Below, piece after piece: positions 22,380-35,871 of a stretch of 64,000 nt of DNA. The position numbers were made by a program, and so were the translations under genes. The first letter of the stretch is position 1, and every line of letters starts with the position of its first letter. Under the pieces are notes generated by a model. That model saw nothing but the letters and a program-made list of their open reading frames with translations. It was not told where the DNA came from and searched no databases. Origin of the DNA: Neurospora tetraspora (taxonomy: Eukaryota; Ascomycota; Sordariomycetes; Sordariales; Sordariaceae); NCBI RefSeq assembly GCF_033439725.1, contig NW_026944388.1:124001-188000 (forward strand), read 5' to 3'.

Positions 22380-25300
22380 ATGTCCTATCCGCCACCACCT
22401 CCTCCTCCCCCCGGCTGGGGCGCTCCTCCGCCGCCATCAGCACCTCCTCCGCCGCCGCCTCCGTCCTCTCTCCCACCTCCTCCTGCCCTCCCAGCACCGC
22501 CGCCGCCTGGGTTCTTCCCACCAACCGACCCCCATGTCGCCAAGTTTGCCCAGAAGAAGAAGGAATGGCTTCGCATGCAGGGGAATCGCTTCGGCGAGAA
22601 GAGGAAGGGCGGGTTCGTCGAGACGGAAAAGGCCGACATGCCACCAGAGCACTTGCGGAAGATCGTCAAGGATATTGGAGATGTTTCGCAGAAGAAGTAC
22701 ACCAGTGACAAGCGCAGCTATCTCGGTGCGCTCAAGTTCATGCCCCATGCTGTGCTGAAGCTGCTCGAGAACATGCCCATGCCTTGGGAGGCTGCCAGAG
22801 AGGTCAAGGTTCTCTATCACGTCAACGGCTGTCTGACCCTCGTGAATGAGATCCCGAGAGTCATCGAGCCCGTCTTCTTTGCACAATGGGCCAGTATGTG
22901 GACGGTAATGCGCAAGGAAAAGAGCGACCGCCGACTATTCAAGCGCATGCGATTTCCGCCTTTCGACGACGAAGAACCGCCCCTTTCCTGGTCCGAGAAC
23001 ATCGAGGATGTCGAGCCGCTTGAACCCATTCAGATGGAGTTGGATGAGGACGAAGAAGCAGCAATTTATGAGTGGTTCTATGACCACAAGCCGCTTCTCG
23101 ACACGCCCCACGTCAACGGACCCAGCTACAAGAAGTGGAATCTCACCCTGCCGCAAATGGCGAGTTTGTACCGTCTAAGCCGGCCGTTGGTGTCTGAGGT
23201 TGTCGACAAGAACTACTACTACCTCTTCGAGCTCAAGAGTTTCCTCACAGCAAAGGCCTTGAATGTGGCGTTACCGGGCGGGCCTCGTTTCGAGCCACTT
23301 TACAAGGACATTGACCCTAACGATGAGGATTTTGGCGAGTTCAATGCTATGGATCGCATCATTTTCAGAAACCCTATCCGAACGGAGTGCCGTGTGGCTT
23401 ACCCCCATCTTTACAATGCACTTCCGAGAAGCGTCCACTTGTCAGTCCACTCATACCCTCAAGTTGTCTATACGCGCACAGAAGACTACAACCTTCCCGC
23501 GTTCTACTTCGACACGAGCATCAACCCGATTTCGTCGCGGGCTGTTGCCCCCAAGAACCTTACAGTTAGCCATGAAGATGAGCTCTTCGGACCTGGCAAC
23601 ATCGAGGAGCCGGAAGAGGAGGCGTTTGAGCTGCCTGCTGGCGTCGAGCCTTTCATGGCTGAGGAAGAGCTGTATACGGAGGAGACGACATCGGCCATCG
23701 AGCTTTGGTGGGCGCCGTTCCCCTTCGACCGCCGCTCTGGACGTATGGTTCGTGCCCAGGATGTACCTCTCGTAAAGCATTGGTACTTGGAGCACTGCCC
23801 GCCGAAGCAGCCCGTCAAGGTGCGCGTCTCGTACCAGAAGCTTCTAAAGACCTACGTCCTCAATGAGCTGCACAAGAAGCATCCAAAATCTCTTCAGAAG
23901 CAAAACTTGCTTCGGACTCTGAAACAGACAAAGTTCTTCCAGCAGACAACGATCGATTGGGTTGAAGCCGGTTTGCAAGTCTGCCGACAGGGTTTCAACA
24001 TGCTTAACCTGCTTATCCACCGCAAGAACCTCACATATCTCCATTTGGACTACAACTTCAACCTGAAGCCCGTCAAGACGTTGACGACCAAGGAGCGAAA
24101 GAAGTCCAGATTCGGAAATGCCTTCCATCTTATGCGTGAAATTCTGCGCTTGACCAAGCTCATTGTCGATGCCCAGGTACAGTACCGTCTTGGCAACATT
24201 GACGCCTTCCAGCTTGCCGATGGTATTCTGTATGCCTTCAACCACGTCGGACAGTTGACCGGTATGTATCGTTACAAGTACAAGTTGATGCACCAGATCC
24301 GTTCCTGCAAGGATCTCAAGCATCTCATTTACTATCGCTTCAACGCCGGCCCGGTTGGTAAGGGTCCAGGCTGCGGTTTCTGGGCGCCGGCATGGCGTGT
24401 GTGGCTCTTCTTCATGCGCGGTATCATCCCCCTTCTTGAAAGATGGCTCGGCAACCTCCTCTCCCGTCAGTTCGAGGGTCGTCACAGCAAGGGAGTTGCC
24501 AAGACCGTCACTAAGCAGCGTGTCGAATCTCACTTCGATCTCGAGCTTCGTGCTTCCGTCATGGCTGATCTGCTGGACATGATGCCGGAAGGTATCAAGC
24601 AGAGCAAGGTCAACACGGTTCTTCAACATCTTTCTGAGGCGTGGAGATGCTGGAAGAGTAACATTCCCTGGAAGGTTCCTGGACTTCCCGCAGCTATTGA
24701 GAACATCATTCTGCGTTACGTCAAGTCCAAGGCCGATTGGTGGATTTCGGTCGCTCATTACAACCGTGAGCGTATTCGCCGGGGTGCCACCGTCGACAAG
24801 ACCGTTGCCAAGAAGAACGTTGGCCGCCTAACGCGTTTGTGGCTCAAGGCTGAGCAAGAACGCCAGCACAACCACATGAAGGATGGTCCCTACGTCTCTT
24901 CTGAGGAGGCTGTTGCCATCTACACCACTACGGTGCACTGGCTTGAGTCGAGAAAGTTCTCTCCCATCCCCTTCCCCAGTGTGTCTTACAAGCATGACAC
25001 CAAGATCCTTATCTTGGCGCTGGAGCGCTTGCGTGAGGCTTACTCGACCAAGGGAAGATTGAATCAGAGTCAGCGTGAGGAGTTGGCCTTGATCGAGCAG
25101 GCATATGACAGTCCAGGCACCACCCTCGAGCGTATCAAACGCTTCCTACTCACTCAAAGAGCTTTCAAGGAAGTCGGCATCGATATGAACGACAACTACA
25201 GCACCATCAACCCGGTCTACGATATTGAGCCGATCGAGAAGATCAGCGATGCTTATCTCGACCAGTACTTGTGGTATCAAGCTGACCAGCGACATCTGTT

Positions 25301-28300
25301 CCCCGCTTGGATCAAGCCTTCCGATTCGGAGGTGCCACCTTTGCTTGTGTACAAGTGGGCTCAAGGCATCAACAATCTCGACAATGTCTGGGAGACCGCG
25401 AACGGCGAGTGCAATGTCATGATTGAGACGCAGCTCTCCAAGGTCTATGAGAAGATTGAGCTGACCTTGCTCAACTCGCTTCTTCGTTTGATTATGGACC
25501 ACAACCTTGCGGATTACATCACGGCCAAGAATAACGTTACCCTTACTTACAAGGACATGAACCATGTCAACAGCTATGGTATGATTCGTGGCCTGCAGTT
25601 CTCAGCGTTCGTTTTCCAGTACTACGGTCTCATCCTCGATCTGCTGTTGCTTGGCCCGCAGCGTGCCAGCGAGATCGCTGGTCCTCCCCACGCACCCAAT
25701 GACTTCCTCCAGTTCAAGGACCGGGAGACTGAAACAAGACACCCGATTAGGTTGTACACCAGGTACATCGACAAGATCTGGGTGTTCTTGAGGTTCACGG
25801 CGGATGAATCTCGCGACTTAATCCAGCGATTCTTGACAGAGCAGCCTGATCCCAACTTCGAGAACGTGATTGGTTACAAGAGCAAGAAGTGCTGGCCCAG
25901 AGATTCGCGTATGCGTCTCATGAGGCACGACGTCAACCTCGGAAGAGCTGTGTTCTGGGATCTCAAGAACCGCCTCCCAAGATCCGTGACGACTATTGAA
26001 TGGGAAGACACCTTCGCCAGCGTGTACAGCAGGGACAATCCGAACCTCCTGTTCTCCATGTGCGGCTTCGAAGTGCGCATCTTGCCCAAGATCCGCAACC
26101 AGAACGATGAGTTCCCTGTGAAGGACAGTGTCTGGTCACTGGTTGACAACACGACCAAGGAACGCACCGCTCACGCTTTCCTACAAGTCACCGAAGAGGA
26201 CATTCAGAAATTCAACAATCGGATCCGTCAGATTCTCATGTCGTCTGGCTCGACTACATTCACCAAGATTGCCAACAAGTGGAACACGGCGTTGATTGCC
26301 CTCTTTACTTACTACCGCGAGGCTGCTGTTTCGACCGTGAACTTGCTTGACACTATTGTCAAGTGTGAAACCAAAATCCAGACTCGTGTCAAGATTGGTC
26401 TCAACTCCAAGATGCCCTCACGTTTCCCTCCTGCCGTTTTCTACACTCCCAAGGAGCTCGGTGGCTTGGGTATGATTTCCGGATCACACATTCTTATCCC
26501 TACCAGCGACAAGCGTTGGTCTAAGCAGACAGACCTCGGAGTTACCCATTACCGTGCTGGTATGTCGCACGATGAGGAAACCCTGATCCCCAACATCTTC
26601 CGCTACATCATCCCGTGGGAAGCTGAGTTCATCGACTCCCAGCGTGTGTGGACGGAATACTCGCAGAAGCGTCTTGAGGCCAATCAGCAAAACCGCAGAT
26701 TGACCCTAGAGGATCTGGAGGACAGCTGGGATCGTGGTTTGCCTCGTATCAACACTCTTTTCCAAAAGGACCGCAGCACGTTGAGCTTCGACAAGGGTTT
26801 CCGTGCCCGTTCCGAGTTCAAGATCTATCAGTTGATGAAGAGCAACCCCTTCTGGTGGACAAGCCAGAGGCACGACGGTAAACTTTGGAACCTTAACGCA
26901 TACCGTACCGATGTCATCCAGGCGCTTGGTGGTGTCGAAACCATCCTGGAGCATACCTTGTTCAAGGCAACTGGTTTCCCATCTTGGGAGGGTCTCTTCT
27001 GGGAGAAGGCCAGTGGTTTCGAGGAGTCGATGAAGTTCAAGAAGTTGACAAATGCCCAGAGGAGCGGTAAGTTTAACCTTCCATTTCCCTATCATGAACT
27101 GATCATCATATGCACATATACTGACTCTTGAAATGTGCAGGTCTCAACCAGATTCCTAACCGTCGTTTCACGCTTTGGTGGTCGCCCACCATCAACAGAG
27201 CCAACGTCTACGTCGGTTTCCAAGTGCAGTTGGATCTCACTGGTATCTTCTTGCACGGCAAGATTCCTACTCTCAAGATCTCCCTGATCCAGATCTTCCG
27301 TGCCCATTTGTGGCAGAAGATCCACGAGTCAGTGGTCATGGATCTTTGCCAGGTCTTCGATCAGGAGCTTGAGGCTCTAAGCATCGAATCGGTCCAGAAG
27401 GAAACTATTCATCCCAGAAAGTCCTACAAGATGAACAGCTCCTGCGCGGATATCCAGCTCTTTGCCAGCCACAAGTGGAACGTTACTCGCCCGTCGCTCC
27501 TTTTCGATACCAAAGATGTCATCGAGTCTACCACGACAAACAAGTTCTGGATTGATGTTCAGCTCCGCTATGGTGACTACGACTCTCACGATATTGAGAG
27601 ATACGTCAGAGCCAAGTATCTTGACTACACCACCGACAGCATGAGTCTCTACCCATCTCCTACCGGTCTCATGATCGGTATCGATCTGGCTTACAACTTG
27701 TACTCTGCCTACGGTCAATACTTCCCAGGCTTGAAGCTCTTGATCCAGCAGGCTATGGGTAAGATCATGAAGGCAAACCCTGCGCTCTATGTCCTCCGTG
27801 AGCGTATCCGCAAGGGTCTGCAGCTCTACGCCTCCGAGAGCAACCAGGAGTTCCTGAACTCGCAGAACTACTCTGAGCTGTTCAGCAACCAGACTCAGCT
27901 CTTCATCGATGATACGAACGTCTACCGTGTTACCATTCACAAGACCTTCGAAGGTAACTTGACGACCAAGCCGATCAACGGTGCCATCTTCATCTTCAAC
28001 CCCCGTACCGGTCAGTTGTTCTTGAAGATTATTCACACCAGCGTCTGGGCTGGTCAAAAGCGTTTGGGACAGTTGGCCAAGTGGAAGACTGCCGAAGAAG
28101 TCGCAGCCCTTATCAGATCGCTACCCGTCGAAGAGCAGCCAAAGCAGCTTATCGTCACCAGAAAGGGTCTGTTGGATCCTTTGGAAGTCAACTTGCTTGA
28201 TTTCCCCAACATCTCCATCCGCGCGTCCGAGTTGCAGCTTCCCTTCCAGGCCGCCATGAAGGTCGAGAAACTGGGTGACATGATTTTGCGTGCCACCGAG

Positions 28301-29578
28301 CCGCAGATGGTTCTGTTCAACCTTTACGACGAGTGGCTGAAGAGCATCTCTTCCTACACTGCCTTCTCCCGTCTCATCCTCATCCTGCGTGCCCTGCACG
28401 TTAACCAGGATAAGACGAAGCTCATCTTGCGTCCCGACAAGACCGTCATCACGCAGGATCACCACATCTGGCCCTCGCTCTCCGATGAGGACTGGATCAA
28501 GGTTGAAACGCAGCTCCGCGATCTTATCCTCAACGACTACGGCAAGAAGAACAATGTCAATGTGTCCAGCTTGACCAGCAGTGAAGTCCGTGATATTATT
28601 CTCGGTATGGAGATTTCAGCTCCCTCGCTGCAGAGACAGCAGGCCGCGGAGATTGAGAAGCAGCAGCAAGAGCAGCAGCAGCTCACCGCCGTCACCACCA
28701 AGACGCAGAACGTGCACGGCGAGGAGATCATTGTGACGACCACTTCGCAGTTCGAGCAGCAGACGTTCGCCTCCAAGACCGAGTGGCGCACCAGAGCCAT
28801 CGCCACCTCGAACCTGCGCACCAGGGCCAACAACATGTACGTGTCGCCTGTGGATAGTGACCTGGACGACGTGACCTACGTCATGCCCAAGAACATCCTC
28901 AAGCGCTTCATCGCCATTGCCGATCTCCGCGTCCAAGTCGCCGGTTACCTCTACGGCGCCTCGCCCGCCGACAACGACCAGATCAAGGAGATCAAGTGTA
29001 TCGTCATGGTGCCCCAGATCGGCGGTCTGCGCAACGTCCAGCTGCCGCACCAGCTTCCTCAGCACGAGTACCTCAAGGACATGGAGCCGCTCGGCATCAT
29101 CCACACGCAGTCGGGCAACGAGCTGCCGTACATGTCGGCCATGGATGTCACGGAGCACGCGCGCCTGCTCGACGCCCACCCGAACTGGGACAAGCAAAAC
29201 ACGCTCACCATCGCCGTTTCCTTCACGCCCGGCAGTGTGTCGCTGTCGGCCTGGGCACTCACGCCCCAGGGCTTCAAGTGGGGCGTGGAGAACAAGGACG
29301 TGGCCAGCGACCAGCCGCAGGGGTTCACGACCAGCATGGGCGAGAAGCGCCAGCTCCTCCTTAGCGAGAAGTTCCGGGGCTTCTTCCTGGTGCCGGATGG
29401 AGGCAAGTGGAACTACAGCTTCATGGGCAGCGCGTTTGGCGGCCTGGAGAAGAAGCCGGTGCATGTCAAGCTGGATACGCCGATGCCGTTCTACAGCGAT
29501 CAGCACAGACCTATTCACTTCTCAAGCTTCAACGAGTTGGAGGATATCTGGGTTGATAGGCAGGATAACTTTGCCTAA
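22380..29578 (+). CDS. prp8: pre-mRNA-processing-splicing factor 8 (Prp8)
   Basis: Two exons, 22380-27066 and 27141-29578 (2374 aa; human and yeast proteins are 2335 and 2413). Prp8 is the U5 snRNP core that holds the spliceosome active site. In order: a polyproline N-terminus (residues 2-45), the PRO8NT region, PROCN, the reverse-transcriptase-like and linker parts, the endonuclease-like domain, the RNase-H-like domain (around 1800-2050), a Gln-rich linker near residue 2100, and the C-terminal Jab1/MPN domain from V-S-P-V-D-S-D-L-D to the end. The Jab1 domain keeps [10 protein letters not shown] and [13 protein letters not shown]. No intein interrupts it, unlike prp8 in many other fungi. Confidence 0.98.
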
Positions 29579-30508
29579 AGAGGTGGTACAGTGTGTGTTT
29601 GTGTCTGTGCGTGTAAGAGAGAGAGAGGGAGAATGTGCTGGTTAAAATTTATGATCAAAGAGGGGAGTGTATAACGAGAGTGTACCATTTGTTTATCATC
29701 CATATTTTCGCACGGCGTTCTGCATTTGAGGCTAGGCCGTCTCATCAATATGTATTTAACACAAAAGCGTGTTTAACAGTCTACGACATGGATAAAGGCA
29801 GGATGTCGCTTGGTTTGGACTCGGCAATAGTGGTTAGTGTTTAAAACGATGAGCATGTATTTTCTGGTACGCAACGTTTGTTGACATGTGAAATCTTTTC
29901 AAACTCAGTATGTGTAGAGGTAGCAGTGTGACAACAGCTTCGACATGTATGTGGGAGGTTGCCCAAGGCTTTTGAGACCCCATGTATCTGGACACGACGG
30001 GAATCCGAGAGAACGGTCAATGCAAGGTAGCATCCCGTTCAGGTTTTCCCAAGCACCGGGAAGCGGAATAGCCGTGCTGGAGAATCTTTCCGGGTATGTT
30101 ACCGTTTTCCCCCATCACGCATGCTTGAGGCTAAACCATTGCACGCTGTACAAGGTGATGACGGCGTTGGCGAGAGATTACGCTTCATGCGTCTATGCAT
30201 TGGGCGATGTGGCTTCGGTCTATTGCAGGTCAAGCAAGGCTACTAAGCGCGGACATATCTCCAAGGCTGGCGCGAGGGTGTATTCAGATGGAGGGGTAGG
30301 AGGAAGTGTCGGGACAAGCAAGGGACATGGCCTGGTAATACGGCAATTTAGCTATGAATAGGAAAGAGAAAGAACATACCCTGTCTGCTTTCCAGATATG
30401 GGATGTGGGAGGCGGATGGCATGGGAGGGTATCGCCGGGAAGGAAGGTCATATTGGGAAGCGGGTAAGCGGGGGGAGCTGGTCAAGACCCCTGAGGTACC
30501 TCTGCCTC

Positions 30509-30550
30509 GGGATGAGATGGGATGGGATGGATCAGGGATGGGATGCTGGC
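30509..30550 (+). repeat. GGGAT-rich cluster with G-quadruplex potential
   Basis: Five GGG runs separated by 2-8 nt loops (GGGATGAGAT, GGGAT, GGGATGGATCA, GGGAT). This fits the loose G-quadruplex pattern on the plus strand. Confidence 0.4.
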
Positions 30551-32427
30551 CTTGGACACACCTGGCCCAAGTCGGAAAGTCCCCATTCCCAAATCACCTG
30601 GGCCGATCAAGATGGGCCGACGCAGATTCCGATTGCCATGCATCGATTTTTTGCATTGAAAGAACGACAGACTAGCAAAGTCAGGCCTGGTCTTGGCGGA
30701 CGTTGCCTAGAAACGTCGTCCGTGATCCGAAATTGTCACGGCAGATCCCGGCCCCATTCCAGCGCAGGCTGCGGAGCTCTTGCGCTGTCTTGTCAACGGT
30801 CCTCAAGATTAGTCTTGCGATCGGTCCGGATGCCGGAGAAGAGACGGGCGACTTTCGCGCGGGAGCCTCGGATATCTCTCCGTGGCACATTTGGCCGTTG
30901 CTCCGTCGTTTCCCCACGATGTGGAATTACGGATGGCATCCAATCTTGGCCCAAATGGGTAAGCCGCGGTTCTTGGCTCGACTGAGCAAAAGAAGTGGAA
31001 GCTGCGAAGGAATTGCGAACTGCACTTGAAGACTCGGATGGCCGTTGCACAGAGTCGGTCGGTCTCTGCACTACAACCTCTTGGGCCACGCATTAGCAAG
31101 ATCAAATGCAGGTACGAGATGTCAATGCAGACTGACCTGATGTCTGCAACCCACCCCAAGCCACCCTTCCATCGAGTCTCAACTTCAGTTAGCAGCCTCA
31201 ACTTGTCAAGTCTTTTTTCTGGTGACATTCGCGTGCGATGTTTGGAAGCATGATGGAAGCGCGAAAGAAGGCGTGGCGTGGTCTCGGTCCCGGATCAGCA
31301 GCTGAATCAATGCCGTTGCGTCGATCGTTTGGAACACCTACGGTGGTGGTGTTGTCGATTCGATGTGATGAAAATAGCAACAGAAGGAGGTTATGGTGAC
31401 GGTTTGGAAATTGGATGGTGAAGTTCCAGGTGAAGACGACGGTGACATTCTGCAGAGTTAGAGGGGCACTTGGAGAGCTGGAGTCGCATTGGGAGGGGCA
31501 TCATGGGGCGTCATGACTGAAAATTCACCCTGTTGCAACAATGACGCAGTTTCAAGGGGAAGGAGCTGTTCGGCTGCGACTGCGACTGCGACTTTCCTTT
31601 CATCCACATCGTGGGGGGGTTTTGTGATTTTGGGAAGCAAACAACCAGCTGGGAACCAAACAGCAACGACGACAAGCGAAGATCTTGGGAGCTCCCTCGG
31701 CACCTTCCTTGGTATTCTCCACGACACTGAGAGTGTCACATCAACTGGTCAGAATCGAACGATGTGAAAATTCTTCAGTTCATTCCCTCTTCAGTTCCAC
31801 ATTGGGCACCAAGGACCACAACTCAGCCGTGTTGTGTTGTTTTGTTTTTCTCATTATTCATCGATTATTCACCACTGCAATATCCAAATATCCCCAGCTC
31901 AAGGTTTGACACTAACAGCAAAATAGCTTCTACTCACCCATAGGACACCTCTTGGCCTCGAGCTTGTTAGCGACAGAGTCCCAGGAAGCAAACTCCGTCG
32001 CCAAGTTGGGAATAGCTCAGGTTGTATCGAGATCCTCTGGACCCTTCTCACCGCCGTCACCATTCTCCCCTTCACCTTGCTTCACCCCATCATCACTACC
32101 ACCACCACCATCAACTCCCCGCCACTTTCATGAACTTGTGACAACAATGCCAAAGGAACTAATAGTTGTTGAAAACAGGAATATCAGCATCAGCGGCATC
32201 GCTCAATTGCGGGATCATCAACGTCCACGGAGATATCCTCTGCCATCAAAACTTACCCCGGTCCGCGCCAGAAGCAGCTTTGTCTCCTTCTAGAAAACTT
32301 CCGAAATCCTTGCCTTTGCGCGTAGCATAATGCAGCCTTTAATTGCAAGGTTTGAATGAAACACGTTTCTTTCATGCGCGCATCTTGGCCACACTCCTTC
32401 GGTCTACACTGTACACCGTCTACACCT

Positions 32428-32468
32428 CCATGGCATCTCTCCATGGCATCTCCCCATGGCATCTCCCC
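32428..32468 (+). repeat. three-copy tandem repeat, unit about 13-14 nt
   Basis: CCATGGCATCTCT, CCATGGCATCTCC and CCATGGCATCTCCC in direct succession. A lone copy of CCATGGCATCT recurs near 33252. Confidence 0.6.
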
Positions 32469-34602
32469 CACACTCCAACACCATCGCGACTATCTTGCCA
32501 AGTATCGCTCTTTTCCGGCGTGCATACTGCTTGCTGCCTTGCCCTGTTCATTACAGCTCTTCTCAGTTCGGCCTTACTATCCTCAACAGGAAGCTGACAA
32601 TTGGCTACATAGTAGTTTGCGGCAGCTTCCAGCCTCGGTTCGTTCGTCATCGAAGCAGCATTGATACCCAACAAGCGCAATTTTGGAGTTGCCGACCGTT
32701 AACCCATTCAAGCACGTCACCTGGCCATGTGGAAAACGGTCATCGTCATGGCATAATCCAAGTGGTAGCTACGAGATATTACCGTATCCAAACGGGATCT
32801 CCTCGCAAGGCCTAGCCCGAGACATCGCGTCAAGTTGCGCGTCTGGCGCGTCTGGAATCCATCCATGACTAGTTCCTCCTTCCGGGATGAGGGTGTGCTT
32901 TTTCTCCCCCATAATGCGGCTACATTTCTGGCGGCAGCTTCATCAAACCTTTCCCATTTCCACAGACGCCACATATTGATGGGCGGAACAGGCACAGACC
33001 GTACCTACCTTGGACTACTTCATACCCTGTCAAAATCATCTTGTTCAGTTTGAGGGCCCTGCCAGACCGCCTGCGGCAGCTCTCTGGTCTCTTTGGGATT
33101 GGGGTCACATCAGACATCTCAAATGATATGGTTCAGACTTCACGCTGGCAGGGTCACTGCATATTTTCCTCACTTCACAGCCTTTCCTTTGCCCCTACTC
33201 GGCAATCCAACATTTGTACCTACCTTAACCATATGTGGATGCTACCCCTTCTCCATGGCATCTTTACCCCCGGTGCCCTATCGTATTTCAGGGCACCGAT
33301 CTGTTTTGTGCATCTGATATAGCTCCCCCCGTCTTAATATCTTTCCCCTTTCAGAGACCATGGAATTTCCCACTCCTCAATGCCCTCTCCGCTTGCCACC
33401 CGCGGCACTCCACCACACCCAGAACTGGTCACCCCCCAGCAGTAGCCAAGGCATGCTGTCGCTATCATGTTCCTGCTTTGGTACTTCCGAGTGACTTCTT
33501 CTGGCTCTCCTGGAAAGGCTAGGTACCTTGACCGCACACTGTTCACTGCGGGCACTTACACCCACTCTTCACCCTGAGTCCAGAGGTGGTGGACTCGGCC
33601 AAATTGCCACCCCTCCCGCTCGCCATCGTCTGTCTGCCTGCCTCTGCCTTGCAAGTGTAAGACTCTCGTTACCGGCTTTCCTTGTGAGTCGGGTGCCGCT
33701 GCTGCCCTTGGTTATCTGTAGAGAAGGACGCTGCTACCAGCACCCCCTAATTCGCTCCTGACCATTCTGCTTCCCAGCCGCATGGCAGGGCTTGTTTCAT
33801 CCCGTACATTATCGAGCTTGATGTCTTGTCTCTTTCTATGCGTTTTCGAAGCTTCGTTTTCTTTGGATCGTCAAGTTCACTGCAACATCTGAATCGAGTT
33901 AGAGCGCCCGGGGTTTCTTGGACTGTCTGCCGGATATAGAACAGAACCCCGGCCTCAGGTAGTGGTGCACCGAGCGGGCATGGCAGTTCGTAGCTCAGAT
34001 TGCTGGACAGGGTTGCCGGCAGAACTAATTATCGAGGTCCATGGCATAAGCCTCAAATTATGCCACCGTCATCGGTCGTTGAACCCGACTTGAGCTCCAC
34101 ATCCCAAGCTACAATCACGTCTCGTACTTATCGTTGCTTGTATACTTATTCCTTGGATTAAGAGGCGGGCCAAATCCATATATCCACTCCGTCCCCGTCC
34201 CTCCAAGCCAGCTAGCCCTTGCTTCTCTGCTCAGTACCAAACACCACAAGATATATCACGGTCATTACCCGCTGTTATTTCCTTCCTCTACTTTAATCCT
34301 ACTTTGGCTTTATCGTCAAGTCCGCCAACGAAGAAGGGAACGTTCGTTTTGGAAGTCAGGCTGAACTGGGAGGGTCGACAAACTACACACCGAGTACCAG
34401 TATCCACAGAAAACGGTCATACAAGTTTCAGCACGCAATGAGCTTACGAGGGAGGGATTGTTAAGAGTGCCGTCATCGTCCAGCCAGCCTATCCGGGAAC
34501 CAACCTACCGTCTCGAACCATAAAGGAGAAGATATACCCCCACATCACCATCGTCGCCTTTCTGCCGCCACCGACTCGTTTGCGAAGACTTCGCTTGGAT
34601 AC

Positions 34603-35871
34603 ATGTGCTCTGGGTTCATACCGACATCTGTCTCTGATCAACTGAGCTCAAACACACCTCAAAAGATCAACTTGCAGCATCTGAGGCCCTCCTCAGATCA
34701 GGTTATACGCCACACTCGTTCCCAAAATAGCCCTACGGGGCTCAATCTCACCAAATTCTCTCAATTCAGAACCCGGCGACCAGCCAGAGCGGTTCGCTCT
34801 GGCGGACCTCATGCATAGCAGTCACGCTGGCGGGCAATTACCGAGTAGGTCCGGACTACAATGTCGATTATTCGTCACAGGAGCCGCATACGGCCGAGCA
34901 GAGCCAGGCTCCGCACTCCTATGAAGCGCACCACCACCGAGCCTCTCTCCAACATGCCGGCCTGCCGAGCTTGCACGAACCGCCCACTCACCAAACCCAT
35001 CATGGCCTGTCACAACATTATGCCCAAGCCCATCATCCTCATCCGATCCTCACAGATCCGGGCCACATGGGCGAACATCCCGGCGCACGACACATGGGTC
35101 ATTCCGGACCGCCTCACTTTGGTGGACCAGGTCCTTCGCCACACTCTGTAGTTGCGCCGCTTTACCCGTCTTTGACGCACAACCATGGGCATGGCGGTGG
35201 GTTGAAACGACAACGGCCCGAAGATCTCGACCTCACAATCCCCGGCATCTCGGACCTTGAGCAAAATGACCTGGACTCCATGCAACAGATGTCGTTGGGA
35301 GCAGCCTACGCACAAGCAGCAGCGGCTCCGCCTCAGCATCATCACCACCGCCTACCAGACACCGGCCCCCCGAACAAGCTTTTGAGGCGGGAAGGGGAAG
35401 GTAGCGGCGGTGGTGGAGCTCCCAGTGTCGTTGGACAAGCAGGAATGCCGCCTCCAGCCCCGAGACCAAGAGGTCCCAAGCTCAAGTTTACGCCAGAGGA
35501 CGACCAGCTGTTGATTGACCTGAAGGAAAACAAGAGCTTGACCTGGAAGCAAATTGCCGACTTTTTCCCTGGAAGATCTTCCGGAACTCTTCAGGTGCGA
35601 TACTGTACAAAGTTGAAGGCGAAAACAACACAGTGGACGGATGAAACGGTAAGTCTGATCAAACCATATCTCTTTCCGTCAGATCAATGACTGGGTCATT
35701 CACGGAACTCGCTTTCTGACGATTTCTTACATGTAGGACCAAAAGCTCAAGACGGCGCTGCAAGACTACGAAAACGAGAAGTGGAGGATTGTTGCCAACA
35801 AAGTTGGGACAGGATTCACTCCAGTCGCATGTCGTGAAAGAGCGGCGCAGTTGATGGGAGAGAACTTATAG
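34603..35871 (+). CDS. Myb/SANT-like DNA-binding protein
   Basis: Model of three exons: 34603-34701, 34770-35648 and 35737-35871 (370 aa). The last two exons are well supported. Their middle part is rich in H, P, G and Q, typical of fungal regulators. Residues 271-317 form a Myb repeat (K-F-T-P-E-D-D-Q-L-L-I-D-L, then W-K-Q-I-A-D-F-F-P-G-R). Residues 320-367 form a second one (W-T-D-E-T-D-Q-K-L, W-R-I-V-A-N-K-V-G, C-R-E-R-A-A-Q-L) that is complete only after splicing intron 2. Exon 1 is less sure: the frame upstream of 34971 has no ATG until a 68-nt intron joins it in phase to the ATG at 34603. A nuclear, DNA-binding role is inferred from the repeats. Confidence 0.7.

Larger units (their letters stand above)
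29579..34602. other. 5-kb gene-poor spacer upstream of the Myb gene
   Basis: The left 60 bp is the PRP8 3' UTR with GT and GA runs. The rest has only short frames without homology or splice logic. A G-run cluster lies at 30509-30550 and a 13-14 nt tandem repeat at 32428-32468. Long leaders and upstream regions are common for regulatory genes in Neurospora. Confidence 0.5.

Noticed and set aside
23844-24758. 304-codon minus-strand frame inside PRP8
   Set aside because: Antisense shadow of a highly conserved coding exon; the same applies to 28616-29518 and 27377-28057.
22380-29578. Prp8 intein
   Set aside because: Looked for because many fungi carry one in prp8. The reading is continuous through the usual insertion regions and the length (2374 aa) leaves no room for it.
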